Shown here: in pieces, positions 1-13,860 of the stretch
Layout of the letters: every line of letters starts with the position of its first letter
Position numbering within the stretch: position 1 is the stretch's first letter
Assembly: GCA_021014325.1 (NCBI GenBank)
Contig: CM037471.1
Span: 21,968,818 to 22,032,817 of the forward strand
DNA: 64,000 nucleotides
Reading direction: 5' to 3'
Origin: Plazaster borealis
Taxonomy: Eukaryota; Echinodermata; Asteroidea; Forcipulatida; Labidiasteridae
The notes under the pieces: generated by a model
What the model saw: the letters and a program-made list of their open reading frames with translations, nothing else
Database searches by the model: none
What the model was told of the DNA's origin: nothing
Translations under genes and position numbers: made by a program

Positions 1-2841
1 CACAGACTTAGGCCGTACTTGAATTGGCAGGTACAGCTACGGCTACGGCTGTTGCTAAGGGTGTTGCTAAAGGACGTTCTATGCTTCATCGCATGGGCTA
101 CAGCCACCAATTTGGACATGGCTGCAAGCTGCACTCTTCAGTCTAGGAGGGGGGGGGGCACATGGGACAAAAGTGGGGGGGAGAAGAAAATTTAGTGGAG
201 GCAGTGGTATATATTGATTTCCCTGAGTATACTGATTCACATATATAGACATCAATGTCAGTGCAGAAAGAGTTTTGTTTATTGATCAAAGTCCGTTAAA
301 AGGTAATTATGTAGGCCTAATGGGATGGGCTAACTATCTGCACAAACTAAACCTCCACTCTACTTCAAGTAAAAACTAACTTTCTGTGTGTGTGTGTGTG
401 GGGGGGGGGTACAGTGAAATATGGGGACAATTCTCCCCAAACACCCTGTAGTGTCACCACTGGCTGCTTTTGTCCACATCAGGTTTTCCCCTCAATCTCT
501 TCTTAGAAGCAGGTCTGGTTCACCAGGTCACCCATCAACTCTGCTTTTCTGATTGGCCCGAAGCTTACCTTATAAAAGTACGTCTGTTATTGGTCGACAA
601 GTAACACCATGCAGCCTTTAACACACGCTTAGACTAAGTAACAAAAAAAAACGTGGTCAATAGACTCCAAAAGTGAAGAAAAAAAATGAAGAAAAAAAAA
701 GACAAAGAAGAAAAAGACAAAAAGGGTGTTTTTTGTGCAAAGAGTGATTCATGGAGCCAGTCAGATGGCCCAGCCAGTCGCGTGCCAAATGCCCTAGCAA
801 ACAATACTCAAACGCGTGTCAAGGACAGAACAAAAGCTAATAAAAGTTCCGCCTCCCTGTGTATTGGAATGTGTACAGGCAGGTGGTCCGCGCCTGGAAC
901 AATCACCTGGATTTCAAGATTAAATTAGTCCGATTTACCTGATTAGAACTAAGTAGACCCTAAAGGTAATCTTTACAAACTTTTTTTTCTTTTCTCTTTT
1001 CCAGGGGAATTCCTTCTTTGTGACAAACAACAAAAATGTAATGCTGGTTCTATTCTGAACAGATGATTAAAGTTCCTTGAACCCTTGTTCTCCTCGAATC
1101 CCCTGACAGAGGGTTTTGAATCCAACAGCATGGTTGTACTTTAATCACCACCCCTTCCCCCCCCAAAAAAAAAAAAAAAAAAAAAAAATTATGTTGGAAA
1201 ACATGTAGTTTTAGAACCCTAATTGGTGGTGCTTTTTAGAACACTTCAAAAGCTTGACAATGGTTTAAGCTTTTCATGGCTTAAGTGGCCATAAAAGTTT
1301 TAATGTGGGGGAGGCTGTAAATATCTCAGCACATTCTTGAAGAGCACGGAAAATTTATACTGCAACAAATTCTGTAACAAAAATGTAAAATTTTGTCGAA
1401 ACAGATTGGAAACCAGTGAACTAAATATACCTCCTCTTACATTTGATTATACCAGATTTTGACAAGGCCCCCTCTTCATAGGAGTTTAACCTTCCTCGCC
1501 TCTACATAACCCTCCAATGAATAGAAAAATCAGCGATTGGAATAACTCAAGAGTTTGGAATAATAACAAGCGAGCACCTTGCAGTATACCTACAAGAGCA
1601 CCAAGGGCAGACCCACGGCTCCATGTCTTATCATGCTGGATCTGAAAGTTCATTGGAGTGTAAATACACTAAAGCCCCCCCCCCCCAAATACCCAACAGT
1701 GGAGACTGTTGATAAAGCTTGAGGGAGCGTGCCACTCATCAACAGACAATAAAGCTTCCACGTGGGGAACCCATTGTCCCCGGCAACCGCACGAGAGACA
1801 GACCAATCAGAGTGTACTTCGTAACAAGAAGTTTCTAATGGGGAGTCCTGTGGCACGAGCCTAGTCATTCCTGTACACCTGGAATCACCTGCCAGACCTT
1901 TGACCTCAACTCTCTTATACCAGCCGCAACTCAGTTGCACAATTCAACTCCTTTTGAAATTATGAACAATGCGTATTTTCCTAAGGACGGTCGATTAGAT
2001 TTTCTCTTTATAGAGAGACCAGGGCGGAAGTGTGACCAGCTCAATACAAACAAGGGGTTGCTTTGGGGTGAATAGAGAGATTTTTATGACCCGTTTAGTT
2101 CAATTTGCTCAAGGATATGGGATAAATATTAACATTGCTTTTATGGTCAACTTGCCAGTATATAGAAATGACTGAAACTCACTCTTAAGGCAACAGAAAG
2201 GGGTTTTCTTGAACACCAGCTTGGTGATTGGTTGACCAATTGACAATTGGTAAATTGTCTTTGGACAATGGGCACACTCCACCCAAGGGCGGGTCTAGGG
2301 GACCAAATTTAAAGCCATAAAAGGGTGTTTGATTTTGACCAATGCATGCAGGCTTTATTTGACCAGTAGAATGGACGTTCCAATACACTGGCAACTGAAG
2401 GAAACTTAACAATACTGACAGAAGGGTTAGTCCATGAAAGAAAGCTAGAGGAAAGAAAAAAAGCAACACAGGGATCGCATCGGTAGATCAAAGATGATCA
2501 GACAATGGATAGACACATCATAAAAAATATTTTAAAAAGGAAATCATAAAAAAAGAAAACACTGGTAAACAGATTCAGTATTCTATAATCATTTACTGAC
2601 ACCATCTGTAACTACAAAACATTAAGACGAGACTTAATTTTTTATATATCTTGCTCTTCATCTGACACATTCTTGACGGTAAGTCTTAAGAGTTTACAAA
2701 GTACCGTCCTACCACCCAGGAGAACTGTGTCCCTCTAACCCATGAACACACCCTCCAGCTCTAGTCAGAATCTTGTCTGCTACTATTTCACAAGCAGCCC
2801 TTATGTGCTGACATAGTTCATACATCCAAAGGTGTTCAACA
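1..2841. other. No gene seen; homopolymers and a repeat fragment
   Basis: Positions 1-130 carry GCTACGGCTACGGCTG and CCAATTTGGACATGGCT, a dispersed repeat also near 12100, 21190 and 22750. There is a G9 run near 149, a (TG)n-G10 tract near 385-407 and an A24 run near 1166. A CCTTATAAAAG box at about 570 near inverted CCAAT motifs is promoter-like but nothing downstream supports a gene. Confidence 0.5.
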
Positions 2842-3080
2842 GAGCCCAATTTCATGGCTATGCTTTCAATATTCCGTAAGCAAAGAGTCGGCGCTTACGG
2901 AAGCAGGGAATTCCGCGCTTACATCAAGCATATTTCAACAGGTTAGCAGGGAATTTCTGCTTACTAGGCATTCTTTTTGCTTACACAGCTAGCGCAGAAA
3001 TTCGGCGCTTGCCCTGTAAGCGAAGAACGATGATCGCAAGTGCGGAATTTGGCAGTAAGCAGAGCCATGAAATTGGGCCC
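2842..3080. mobile_element. MITE-like element, family B
   Basis: GAGCCCAATTTCATGGCT at the left and AGCCATGAAATTGGGCCC at the right form terminal inverted repeats. The inside has repeated GCGCTTAC/GTAAGCG blocks and is itself strongly inverted-repetitive. Confidence 0.87.
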
Positions 3081-6000
3081 AGATCTTATCAATTTGACAT
3101 CCAAACGCTGCCTTTAAGTGTGAAGAGAAAAACTGCCAAAGGTAGTCATATGATGCTCTTCTTAAAGGAAGGGTCATTATTTTGGCTTTTGTCAAAATAA
3201 TCCTGATTTATAGGCAAAATTATCGAGAAAGATACAATAAAAGTCACTTGTGAAAGTTTCAGTTGATTTACTGCGCCTACTTGTTGAGAAAACAGCCAAA
3301 CACTGTCACAGTATTTTCCTCAAGAACGCCGAATCCATCCACGTATAAGCAAGGTGACAGCGGATGGTACCCGCATCGCATCTTTTGGCCAGAGCATTCA
3401 CAAACGGAGATCACAGAAATTTGAATCTCCAAAAGTTTCCTTTAGGCAATCTTTGGAGATTCAAAATTGTTGACATACTTTTATCGATTTCTAATCAACG
3501 GGGTGAATTCAGATGAAATAATATTGCAGGATGCTTACTACTATTTTCATCTTTTTAACAGGTAGGCTTCTGGATGAAAAAAATATACATTTGGTTTTGG
3601 CTCTTACAGATTCGGGTAAGTTACAAGCTTTGCATGAAAAAAAAAATCCACCAATGATCAGTGGTAGTTAATTAAAAACTACAAATTAATTATCGTCAGG
3701 ATCTCAACAATATCTCACGTCCATCAGCCATGGACAAAATGTTTTTGCATGTGACATGTACTTTTTGTATTGTTCGTGGCATATGCGAAAAGTTGTTGTT
3801 TGTTTTTTATTTTGAAATAACATCATCTGCTCAAAATTCGTTCAGAGAAAAAAATCTTTAACAGAGTTTTGTTTAAGGCCCAGAGAAACGCTTTCCAAAG
3901 ACACTGAAACAGTCCATGTGCACCTGCAATGAATATATTCCAAATTATAAAAAAAACCTAATTTTCAGCTTGATTTACAATTTTCTATATACAAACCCAC
4001 GCTTATTTTGTACAAAAACATTCATTTTAAACACTGAATAGTAGGTTAACCATGCATGACTACAACACACTTTTATAAAATGTTCACACAATTTACAATT
4101 TCAACATTGAGAGAAATTGCCTCAGGACTTACATGCCTCTAATTTGTTTTTTTTTTTTTTTTTTTTTTTACAACTTCATAGTTGAAAAAACAGAGGCAAG
4201 CCCAAAATGAGAGGGCAACCCAGAACAACAGGCGGCAAACAAAACCAACACGTTTGTATATCTATTGAAACAATGATTGAGTGCCACTTTTATTTGTTTG
4301 CGGTTCTACCGCTGCAGCTGCCTGTTGAAAAACATCAACAATCAATCGGAATATTTGCAGAAAAGCCTTATTCGATACATTCCATCGGACTTCGTGTTCA
4401 CTCCCACGCTGAACATATATTTACTCTCTACAAAAGGGTATAGCAAAAAAAATGCCGTTAAATGCCGTTCTGGTCAGACTAAAATGCACACTCACAGCCC
4501 GTAATGGATCCAAACTGATCCCACTGATCCCGGCAACTTTGTTTGGGATTAGAATCTGTGCCATGATGATATTCTATTAAAAGGATGGACAAACATGCCA
4601 TGTCAAAGTCTGAAAACCTTGACAGGGAAAAAATAAATAAAAAGACATCATCAAACATAGTCCAGTGGAATACCTTTGCATTGTGCAGCCCTGAGGTTGC
4701 ATATAAAGCTACAGACAGGTGGAACTTGGGGAGGACCCCCCTCCTCTGTTGAAAAGATAACTATTTTGCCCCTCCCCCTCCCCCACCTGCTTTCTACCAA
4801 GCTATCTAATAATTTACCTTAACAATTGATAGGAGGGCATGTTATTTTTGCACATGGAAGTGATGTATTATTGACTTAGCCGCCCCCTCCCACTTTTGAA
4901 AGCGTCCTGCTGCTGCTTCTACAGGTAGGGTGTATTGACTCACTTGGTTGTCGGTGCTGCATACTCCTAAGGAGTTGATTGAGGTAGTTTTAAGAATGTG
5001 TAATGCCTGATGATAAGAAGTAGTTATAGTGAGCAGCGCTTTGGTACTTGGTGTTTTTTTCAACGCTTCCAGTCTGAACCTCAAAATTCGAAAAACCAAG
5101 ACCAAAAATTCCCCGCCTGAAGGTGGAGACTGAACCCTCAACATCTTGTTTTCAAATTATTAAGGAAATCTTAAGACGTATATGAAATTTCTTTGATTCT
5201 TCAAGATTTTTAGCAGCTTGCTTGAGAATTACAACACATGCTGTCATGGCGGCGCCAATAAGTACACGTCATCGTCGCAGTTCACTTTCGTGTGCGTCAG
5301 GTGGTCACGGCTATGCAGCAATACAGATCTGGTATTTTAACGGCCAGTTTGACCAGAATGATGCATCCGCACTGGACTATTTGGCTCGCTTAGTCTGGCC
5401 AGGTTAGTTTCCCTGGGCAGAAGGTGGCCGGTTAAACTACCCATTGGACTTGGTTAAGTTACCTGGGTGAAACTTTCCTGGGCTGTTTCAATCGGACTTA
5501 AAATGGTTAAAGTTACCGATTTGCTCGGTTAGTTTACCACTCCCCCCCCCAAAAAAAAACACAGCTCAAGACCAAGACTTGAAGGTGTATAGAAAAGTAG
5601 TCACAAAGTAACTTGCAAATGCTTCTCTTTCCTCCAGTGACAGAATTTTTTTTAAATTCTAGTAATGAAGCAAATACCCTCTCTATATCTCATACAAAAA
5701 TCTCCCCCTACTCCCCCCTCCCACCCCAAAGCAAGGCCATCTAACCAATTTACCCCATCCAAACATCACAAGTGGTTACCCTTCATATTTATTGACAATT
5801 CTCCAGGTGTCAGCAGTTGTTCCTCCAGAAAAAGAAGAAGAAACAAATCTCTGGAAGGTGGATGACCCACTGGTATTGGAGACAGACTAAATCTGTCATT
5901 CAAATCACAAAAGGAATAATCCACACCCCTGTGAAAGAATGGGCCACATTTTGAAAAGATTTCATCTTGTTTTCTCTTCGTGGTTCTTTTTCTGTCCTCG

Positions 6001-7119
6001 ACTTTTCTTTGCAACAACTCTGTCCCACTCACCTGCCAGAGATAAGCCAGAGTAATTAAGATTGGAAGGGATTTTGTTTTCCTTGTATCGAAACTGAATT
6101 TAGCTCATCTTTTCTTGTCCCCTTCACTCATTGTGGGTGAATAAGGTAATTGTCTGTAAAATAACAAATAAAGGGAGGGTACTTTGTAAAAAACTCAATC
6201 CATCAGCGTAGAGATATTGGTATTAAGTCCTCCAAATAATTTTCTAGAATTTGAATGGGACAAAAATGAAGTATTTATCTTGGAGCACCAACTTACTAAG
6301 TTGTTGTGTTTGCTTTCCAAAAAAAGAAATTGCAGGGAAGAAGTACACAGCTAGTTAAACTTTTCAAAGGTTGAGATGTACCACAAAACTTTCTAGACTG
6401 TTTCTATCTTAATAGTGAAAAGTAGAAACCAAAAACCTGAGTCACAAAAAAAAAAAAGTTCTACTTACAGGTTTCTGTAAAAAAAAGGGGGACAAGGGTT
6501 AAAACAAAAGGCACCCAAACCCTTTGACTATTTCATACACTGTACCTTTTCATTTGACAGTAGTCATTTCTATTTAAAATTAAAACACAAATTCTACAAT
6601 ATATAATACGTGGCATAACTAGAGACATATTTTTATTTTATTTTATTTTTTCGGGGGGTGGGGGGGGGGGCATACATTTCAACATTATGGGGTTGATGGT
6701 CTGGTTTACTACATATGATCTTCATTGAGTGTTTGGGGGAGGGGTGGAGGACGGGGGGGGGGGGGGGCAAGGTGTTTGAGTGTAGGGGCTCTAGTTTGGG
6801 GCTCCCTATTTTGTCAAAAATTTTTTTTAGGGGGTGCCAGTCAGAAGCCATACAACCCGTAACTGCTGTATTATCAGGGATCACACCCAAGTTTATGATA
6901 CAACCTGGGAAGTGGCAGCAGAGGGATCACCTTAAGGGGATGCGACTTTTTATTTAAAATATCAGTTGCAAACCACAAGGGAAACTGATTGGGTAAATCT
7001 TTTAAATAATCAACAAGATATTTGTTTGTCATCAATCACTCTCTTTCTGGACTTTCAGGACTTTCAGGAAAGTAGATCCACAGCCAAAAATCACATAAAC
7101 ATTGCGCAGAATACTCCTT
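3081..7119. other. No gene seen
   Basis: AT-rich DNA with a T run at about 4146-4169, G runs near 6654-6670 and 6754-6767 and C tracts near 5535. Short frames lack splice or domain support. An ATGGCGGCG at 5246 with an open frame to 5406 is the only start-like context and remains unsupported. Confidence 0.45.
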
Positions 7120-7284
7120 TAAAATGTTATTTGCTAAGCAAACAAATAGCAGGGAGCCAGCCACCAGCAATGTAAATTGCATGGTGTTTTTGGGCTGGTA
7201 ACCCGTTTCTGTTAGTTCCAAGCACGGGCTCGCTTTGCTTAGCAAACTCTTGTGCTTCTAAACAGCTTGATGAAATTGGACCCA
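7120..7284. repeat. Family B MITE, left end eroded
   Basis: ATTTGCTAAGCAAACAAATA, GGGAGCCAGCCACCAGCAAT, TGGGCTGGTAACCCGTTTCT and the end CTTGATGAAATTGGACCC match family B. The left terminus is not recognisable. Confidence 0.7.
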
Positions 7285-9227
7285 CAGGTCAAGTGAGGGA
7301 AAATAGGAACCTGTACTTGGAGACAGAAGAATGTGTGTTTCAGCGGCAGGTCCATGATGGGTGTAGAGAATTCTAAAATAAGCCTTGTGGGTAAACTGCC
7401 CCACGAGCTACAACCAACTGGCTCGATGGTTACACAGCAAACTTTGATTATCGCGTGGGGGGTTCAAAGACCAGTTCTATCCAGTTGCAACCGACCCGAT
7501 CATATTATCCCTCCATTCACAATCAGCTTAAAAGGGGTTTGAAACGCTGTTTGCTTTCCAATAGTGCAGTACGGGCCAGACAAAGGGGCCATTCCGGAAA
7601 CTACCCTGGAATGAATTCAATGCATTCAGTGATGCATAGTGTTCGGGGCAGATTTTTTACAAAATGTTTTATATGAAATGTACGTATTTGTAAAGGGAGG
7701 AGGGAAAATCGTTTGTACCGGCGCTGAATGCCTATACACACCGAGTCCCTTTTTTCTTTCTCTCTCTCTCATTTCCACAGGGTGTTAAAACACAGGTTTC
7801 GGTAGAGGGGGAATTCTAGCTTTGTACTGTTCTAACACAAACCGGTGCTGGAAGCAGGCAGATGCTGTGACTTTATAATGAAATTGGAAGTGTGGTGTCT
7901 CTAAGCACCTGTTTTAAACGCTACGCGAGGCCAATATGTGAAGCCCCAAGCTTCAAGAAGACAAATAAAAAAGTGCATGGGTGAATGGTGAAAGAAAAGG
8001 GTACAAAGTGAGTGAAAATGAAAAAAGTGCTCAAACACAATTATTTACAAGTTGACAACAAAACTGTGTGTGTTTGGGGGGAGGGAGTGAAAAAAAACAA
8101 CAACGAGGCGGCACGAGGATGTCTTTTTATCTATAGGACCACCAACATATCCATAATAAAGGACTTAGACTGAGAACCTTCCCAACGACAGTTGTCAGAC
8201 ACCTGATAGCAAAAGCGGGTAAAAAGAGAAACTAAGGTCAGATTTAACAGAGCTGTTTTTTAAAATCCTCTTATCCACGTTGACAATTTCAACCCTAGAA
8301 CCAAAGCGCTTTTTTGGGGGGGCCTACAGCCTACTTATTTCAAACATCAGAACTAAACAAACAAACCCCAAAATAAGACCTCTTGTTAACAGGGAAAAAA
8401 GGCACGGTGAACCCCTCAACATTTTTGTTTGTGTTTATCTGTTTACGACTTGAGCCGGATTTCTACTAACTAGGCAACCTTGGATGCCAGAGAGGGGCTT
8501 TACGCCCGAAATACCCCCGCCCTAAATCTCAGCTTACAGAGGCTAAAAAGCAAGACCTCTTTCACCCATTATACCATTTAAGAGTTTTCCCTTGATAGAT
8601 CAAATCCTTCCCGAGGTAGGCCGGTGATCAGGAAGATAATTCCTCACATACTCCCCCTTCTAAGATATCCCCACTCCTCCTCCTCCTCTCCACCGTTGTC
8701 GCCAACAGAAATTCTTTGGCCAAAAACCCACTGAAAATAAGTTTATCAATACACCTGCCGAATCCGTGATTAGCCGACTCTTTAGTGAGGTTTTTCTTGA
8801 GAGGATTCCAGATTCAGAGGTATGATGACTTTGTATAAAGGCACGATACAGGCTTAGCATAACTCTCTATAGAGGTATATCTCTCCGTTAAAATCAGGCT
8901 ACTGACCTAGACAGCCATTTTCCTTATGACAGATTGAGTCGGAGCCGATCTGCAATTGTTTGCGCTTTATAAATTTCTCTTTATAATTATTATTATTAAT
9001 ACTATTATATTGGCTGTGCTACTGAAAAATGTGCAAAGCTTGTCAATTCTTTAAAAAAAAAAACACCCCAAAACCCCAAATCATAATCAAGTTGTATTTT
9101 CATTTCAAATTGTGCATTTTCATATCTTTAAAAAATATTTCTGTGTTCACCTTTTTATAATTCAACACCTTCTTTGTCGCGACAGTTTATGGTTGTGTAG
9201 CTTCTGACTGGCACCCCCGAACAAACA
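7285..9227. other. No gene seen; retroposon-like tail near 8930-9005
   Basis: GTTTGCGCTTTATAAATTTC followed by ATTATTATTATTA resembles the tail at 15110-15200 and may be the 3' end of a truncated retroposon. A (TC)n stretch is at about 7757. Nothing else recognised. Confidence 0.4.
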
Positions 9228-9345
9228 TATTGACAAAATAGGGAGACCGCCAACATAGGGCTAGATAGCTCAGTTGGTAGAGCGCCGGCACATTAATCTG
9301 GAGGTCGCAGGTTCAAATCCTGCTCTAGTAAATTGTTCTTTGTTC
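9228..9345 (+). mobile_element. tRNA-like SINE, family M
   Basis: The core has box A-like TAGCTCAGTTGGTAGAGCGC and box B GGTTCAAATCC, with partial acceptor pairing. The anticodon loop ACATTAA lacks T33 and the acceptor has mismatches. The flanks TTGACAAAATAGGGAGACCG and TTGTTCTTTGTTCAACCC recur at 52826, which marks it as an interspersed repeat. Confidence 0.78.
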
Positions 9346-11657
9346 AACCCCATACCTTCTTAATCTATACTTTTTACTGTAATCTTTTATCTTTGTAAAC
9401 TTGACTTGCTTAGTCTGCATATATAGTCCAGTTGTTTTATTAATTGTACAATAAACCAAGTTGAATGAAATGAATAGATAAAATGAATGAATGCCAAGTT
9501 TAAAAAAAATGTTTAATCAAATTAATAAAGTGAATCTTTACATATTTGTATCAATTCATTAACAATGAACCAGTCCCATAAATGATAAAATATTATTTGT
9601 TTAAAAAACACATCCGCATGGCCAGCTGGCCCAAACCAATAAATACGTCTATGTCTATATAGATGTAAAGGCATGCACAGAACTTGTCATTAAATTGCTG
9701 AAACACCTGCCTCTCCCTGGTAACTGGCATTGAATTGGGTTAATTTAGCCATTTCCCCTAAAATCATCACCACAAAACCCATACGAAAGTCTACTCAGAA
9801 CACCCCATTCCCTAATCAATATACTACACCACAAGCCACACCCACTTCAACAGCTAAGCCACGCCTCCTGCAACCTGAATGGCTGGGGTTGTAGAGACTT
9901 CTGACCAATGGTATTGCACAGTGCCGTATATGCAAATTCTGAAAACCAAGGCTGATTTTGCACAGTGTTTCATACACCATTGTTGATACTGACTGAGTGA
10001 CGGACAGTAGTAGACTATCACTATAACATGCAGCAAGCTTTGTATAGTTGTTAATATTTTCTGAACAAAAATGAAGTTAAGCTTTTGGACACTTTGGACA
10101 TAGGAAAGCTGAAGCCAACGAAGGGACAACAAATTCAGTTTTAATTGCATGCATTTTGGGCTGGAACCTCTATAAAAAAAGTGTTGATAAGATTTGCAAT
10201 CAACGTTTCTTCAATTACACAATGTTCACATTCTGGCTGAACTTTCCCCCTAAATAACATAGAGAAACTGACTAACCATGTAATTGCCAGTTATAAAATG
10301 ATTGATATTGATTTATACTTACAAATAAGGACAAATCAAATGAAAATATGTGAGCCTTTGATAACAAGTTTTTCCAGTCATAAATACCTCCAAACTTTAG
10401 GGTATTCAGAATGAAAGACCCTATGCATCAAAACGAAAGTGTAGATTTTAAAAACGTAAACCAGAGCGTTGATGTTCAACAGCCTTGGTGCATAGTTGGC
10501 ACTAATGAAAAATCACCTAGATCTTTTACAGTGTGTTTTTTAATACCTTTGTGGGTCACGTTTTCAGCTCCAAGCTGGGTACCAAAATGGTAATGAATCC
10601 ATCCAGCAAGGTCAGAACTGTTATTGTAGGAAGGATACTTTAACCTCAAAGACCAAGCCATCAAAGCTCACTGAGATCTTAAGAAGAAAAACCCCCACCA
10701 TGCTCAAGAAAAGGATGGACAAAATTGTGGGGGGAAAAAGGGAAAAACTGTATTGGAAAAAGGACTTCAGAGCTGGAAAAGTCGGCTCTGTATCCTGCAC
10801 AAAGATTTGACACTTCTTGGAATCATTACCAGAAAAGTCAGAAATTTACACTGGACTGCAGGCCCAAGGCCAGTGATTTTAGCATCTGGGCCAGTAAACT
10901 CACAACTGGCCAAAAATGACATGTGACTGGTACCCCGTTGTCTTTAAGCTTTATCAAACACCTTTATGAAACAATACAGCTCTGTTAATGCCATGGTTTT
11001 GTCCCACATGTATAAGTACTCAGTAATGTCTCTGCAAAGAATGTGTAAAGCATCAGTTTCCAGTCTACACATCTAGCCTCATTATAAAATCAATACACTT
11101 TGTATAAGCAAACCAAGATGGCCGTATCGGCCTGATGTTATGGTTTTCCCGGTCTGTTTATTTACCACTTTTTCAACCTCACCACGGTCAAAGTTTCAGC
11201 GTGGTGGAGCTAGGCATCGAGGTCCTTGCCCCAAAAGATACCCCACACCACCCCAAGGTGAAACTGCACTCAGTGGCTGGTCGGCAGCAGGTACCCTACC
11301 ACGGGGAACCAACCAAAATTACCATGGGGTAATAACCACTCTCAATACCATTTACACGTCACTTAACTGGTTATAACAGGGTCTCGGGATATAATTGGTT
11401 GTTTATCCTTCCCTGTGTATATTATTGAAGGTGAGAATTACCATAACCACCCCCCCCCCCAGAATCGCCAAGGCCCCTTTTGTCGGCCAACAACCTAGGT
11501 TGATGTATTGCTTTAGAAATCAAATGCAAAGAAAACTGTCTAGCCTTTCCAATTTGACTGCCCCCCCCCAAAAAAAAAACACCCCAACGACCAAACCTTC
11601 AATTATTTTAAAGAATCTCCAGAAAGAGTAGAGCTTGTATGTTTCATTGTGCACAAG
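9346..11657. other. No gene seen; family C fragment at 10845-10918
   Basis: ACACTGGACTGCAGGCCC, GGCCAGTGATTTTAGCAT and GGGCCAGTAAACTCACAACT match the left end of the element at 42011. The remainder has C tracts near 11451 and 11563 and no recognised content. Confidence 0.5.
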
Positions 11658-11950
11658 GATCAAGGTTTCATTTCATTTCATTTATTAATTCTGGTTGTGA
11701 AGCCAGGGACTTTCAGAGAAGCGAACCTAATCCTTACACTAGCCAAGAACCCAATGGAGAGAAGACAAAGAAGGAAGTTTAAGTTTTAGATGTGGAAGGA
11801 AAACCCCAGAGAATTATTCCAGGGAAAACCCACGCAATCACGTAGGGACTGAAAACCCAATCCACGTAGTGCCCCCGGAGGGATTCGAATAGGGTCCCCA
11901 GAGGTGGAAGGCAAGGAAAGATACCAGTACACCAACCCGACCACCCTAGG
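11658..11950 (-). mobile_element. SINE family D, near full length
   Basis: On the minus strand: head region near 11950, box B-like ATTCGAATCCCTCC, GTGGATTGGGTTTTCAGTCC, GGTTTTCCTTCCACATCTAA and CTTCACAACCAGAATTAATA, ending in an (AAATG)n tail. Copies at 18755 and 58310. Confidence 0.78.
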
Positions 11951-13155
11951 TTTAAGTAACAGTTAGCTCCTGATGTTCCTTATGATTGTAAAAATTGTCC
12001 TGATTATTTCAAGATGAGACTGGGTTTGTCTTGAATCTTTCAAGATGATCTACCGAGTGGCCAGGAGGGAAGTCCTATTCTTCAATGAATGATGATGCGG
12101 CGATCCAGCCGTAACCACAGGCGCCAATTTGGACACGGCTTAAATACTGATAAAAAATAATAGGAAATGTCGGACAGGAAATTATACCCAAATTCCCTTT
12201 AAAAAAATATGTTGTCTTAGTTTTTTCTTTTCATGTTAGTTTGTTATGTTTCTAAGTTCGCTATGGAAGTTATATAAACATGGATTCAAATAACTTGAAA
12301 TGAATGTTCCTGAAATGGGTCAACATTCCAGGCAATGGCCGATTCAGAGGAGGTCAAAAATGGGTTCCTGCCCTCATTTCTTTCAGCCATTTGCCTTCCA
12401 CTTTAATAAAACCCAAAGTTCAAGTGGGCTACGTGTGTGATTGAGCTATGCACCTAACAAGCAAAAGCATGTCAGTGGCAATCCTTCTTTCGAAAACACC
12501 AAAACAAAATTGAATTAAAAAATTAGTTCATCTTTCAAGACTAACAACACAAAACACCCTGCAGTGTTCTGTCTCATTTTGCGAGAGCACAATAAAATTA
12601 TATATTTCAGGCTAAAAAAAAGTGGACCAGGCATGTTTCGAAAGTCCCAAAGGAGGTCCAAACTGGTCCAAAGGAGGAAGTCAGAGGAAATCTTATGGTC
12701 CCACAAGGTTTGGTTTTCCTGTCTGTGGAAAGGAAAGTTCAATTCTGCTAAAAGAAAAATATCAATTTTTTGATAACATCATCGACTTCCTATGAATTTC
12801 CACTCGTTTGAAAGTTCAATAACCCCAAGTGATTAATCAGGTCAATATATGGAAGGATAAAGAAGTTTCAACATTCCATCAAAAAAAAAGATTTTATTCA
12901 TTTGGATCAAAAATAGATTGCCTATTCTTATAGAGCAAGTCCCACTTCAGTTTGGTTTTATGACCAGAAGACCTTCAATATTCCAGTTAACATCAGCGGA
13001 GTACAATGCAATAGCCAGAAGGGAGGTGGCCAGAGCGAATTCTGTTCATGGTTTCGTTTTATAATCTGACAGTTAACGATAGGCTTAATATATCAATGAA
13101 AGGGATGCTACCTTTTAGGATCGTGTCAGATATCTGAAAAAAACACAGCAACTTT
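11951..13155. other. No gene seen
   Basis: About 12095-12146 has AGCCGTAACCACAGGCGCCA and ATTTGGACACGGCT, the GCTACGGC-type repeat. Nothing else is recognised. Confidence 0.4.
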
Positions 13156-13275
13156 CAGGCCTGGCATTTCATCTTTGAGAGGGCAAGTGGAAAATCTTTA
13201 AAGTATATGGGAAATTGTTGAAGGGCCAAGACTAGGGCAACAGAAGCAATGGCCTCCACGTAATTCCAGGCCTAA
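13156..13275. mobile_element. CAGGCCTGGAATT MITE, short copy
   Basis: Ends CAGGCCTGGCATTTCATC and GTAATTCCAGGCCTAA are inverted. Inside are GAGAGGGCAAG, AAGGGCCAAGACTAGGGCAA and CAATGGCCTCCACG, all shared with 29521 and 59795. Length about 118 bases. Confidence 0.85.
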
Positions 13276-13304
13276 ACTTTGGCAGTCTGCTTGAGTGCTA
13301 AAAT

Positions 13305-13860
13305 TTGGTACTTTATTATGAAAAAGCTCCTTGTGTGAAGAAATTAACATTTCTAGTTAACAAAAAGTGGAGGAACCTTTCTAAAATCACATCTACCGAC
13401 ACAACTTTAATAATTTTCCACTCAATGACCACAGTGTTTTCCCTTTCGAGACTCCATCTCCTGGCATCATTGACAACTGAAATGACTTTGTAATAAGAAT
13501 ATTTGTAAACCTCACGATCCCTATTGAAATTAAGGGCCCGTTACAGGGCCCCTGAAGCTCCAGCTTCCTCTGATGAAGAAACTGTGAGAAACCTGTCTTC
13601 GGTCACTTTCATTTTCATGAAAAAGTACATGAACAAAAAGTGGAGGAACCTTTCTAAAATCACATCTACCGACCCAATTTTCCATACAATGATCACCTTA
13701 TTTACTTTTTTGAGACTTGATCGCCTGGCATATGAATATTTGTAAATACTCATGTGACCCTTTGAAGTTAATGGCCCGGTTTGGGGCTCCTGAAGCTCTA
13801 GCTTCCTCTAATAAAGATTTGTGAGAAACCGGTCTTTTGCTCACTTTAGAGTGAACGGCT
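13305..13860. repeat. Tandem duplication, about 273-bp period
   Basis: AACAAAAAGTGGAGGAACCT at about 13362 recurs near 13635, and CTGAAGCTCCAGCTTCCTCT near 13550 recurs (CTGAAGCTCTAGCTTCCTCT) near 13790. The two copies are about 80 per cent alike by eye. Confidence 0.8.

Noticed and set aside
5246..5406. ATGGCGGCG start with open frame as a first exon
   Set aside because: Only start context supports it; no downstream exon or recognised protein.
9255..9330. Genuine tRNA gene
   Set aside because: The anticodon loop lacks T33, the acceptor stem is mismatched, and the flanks repeat at 52826.
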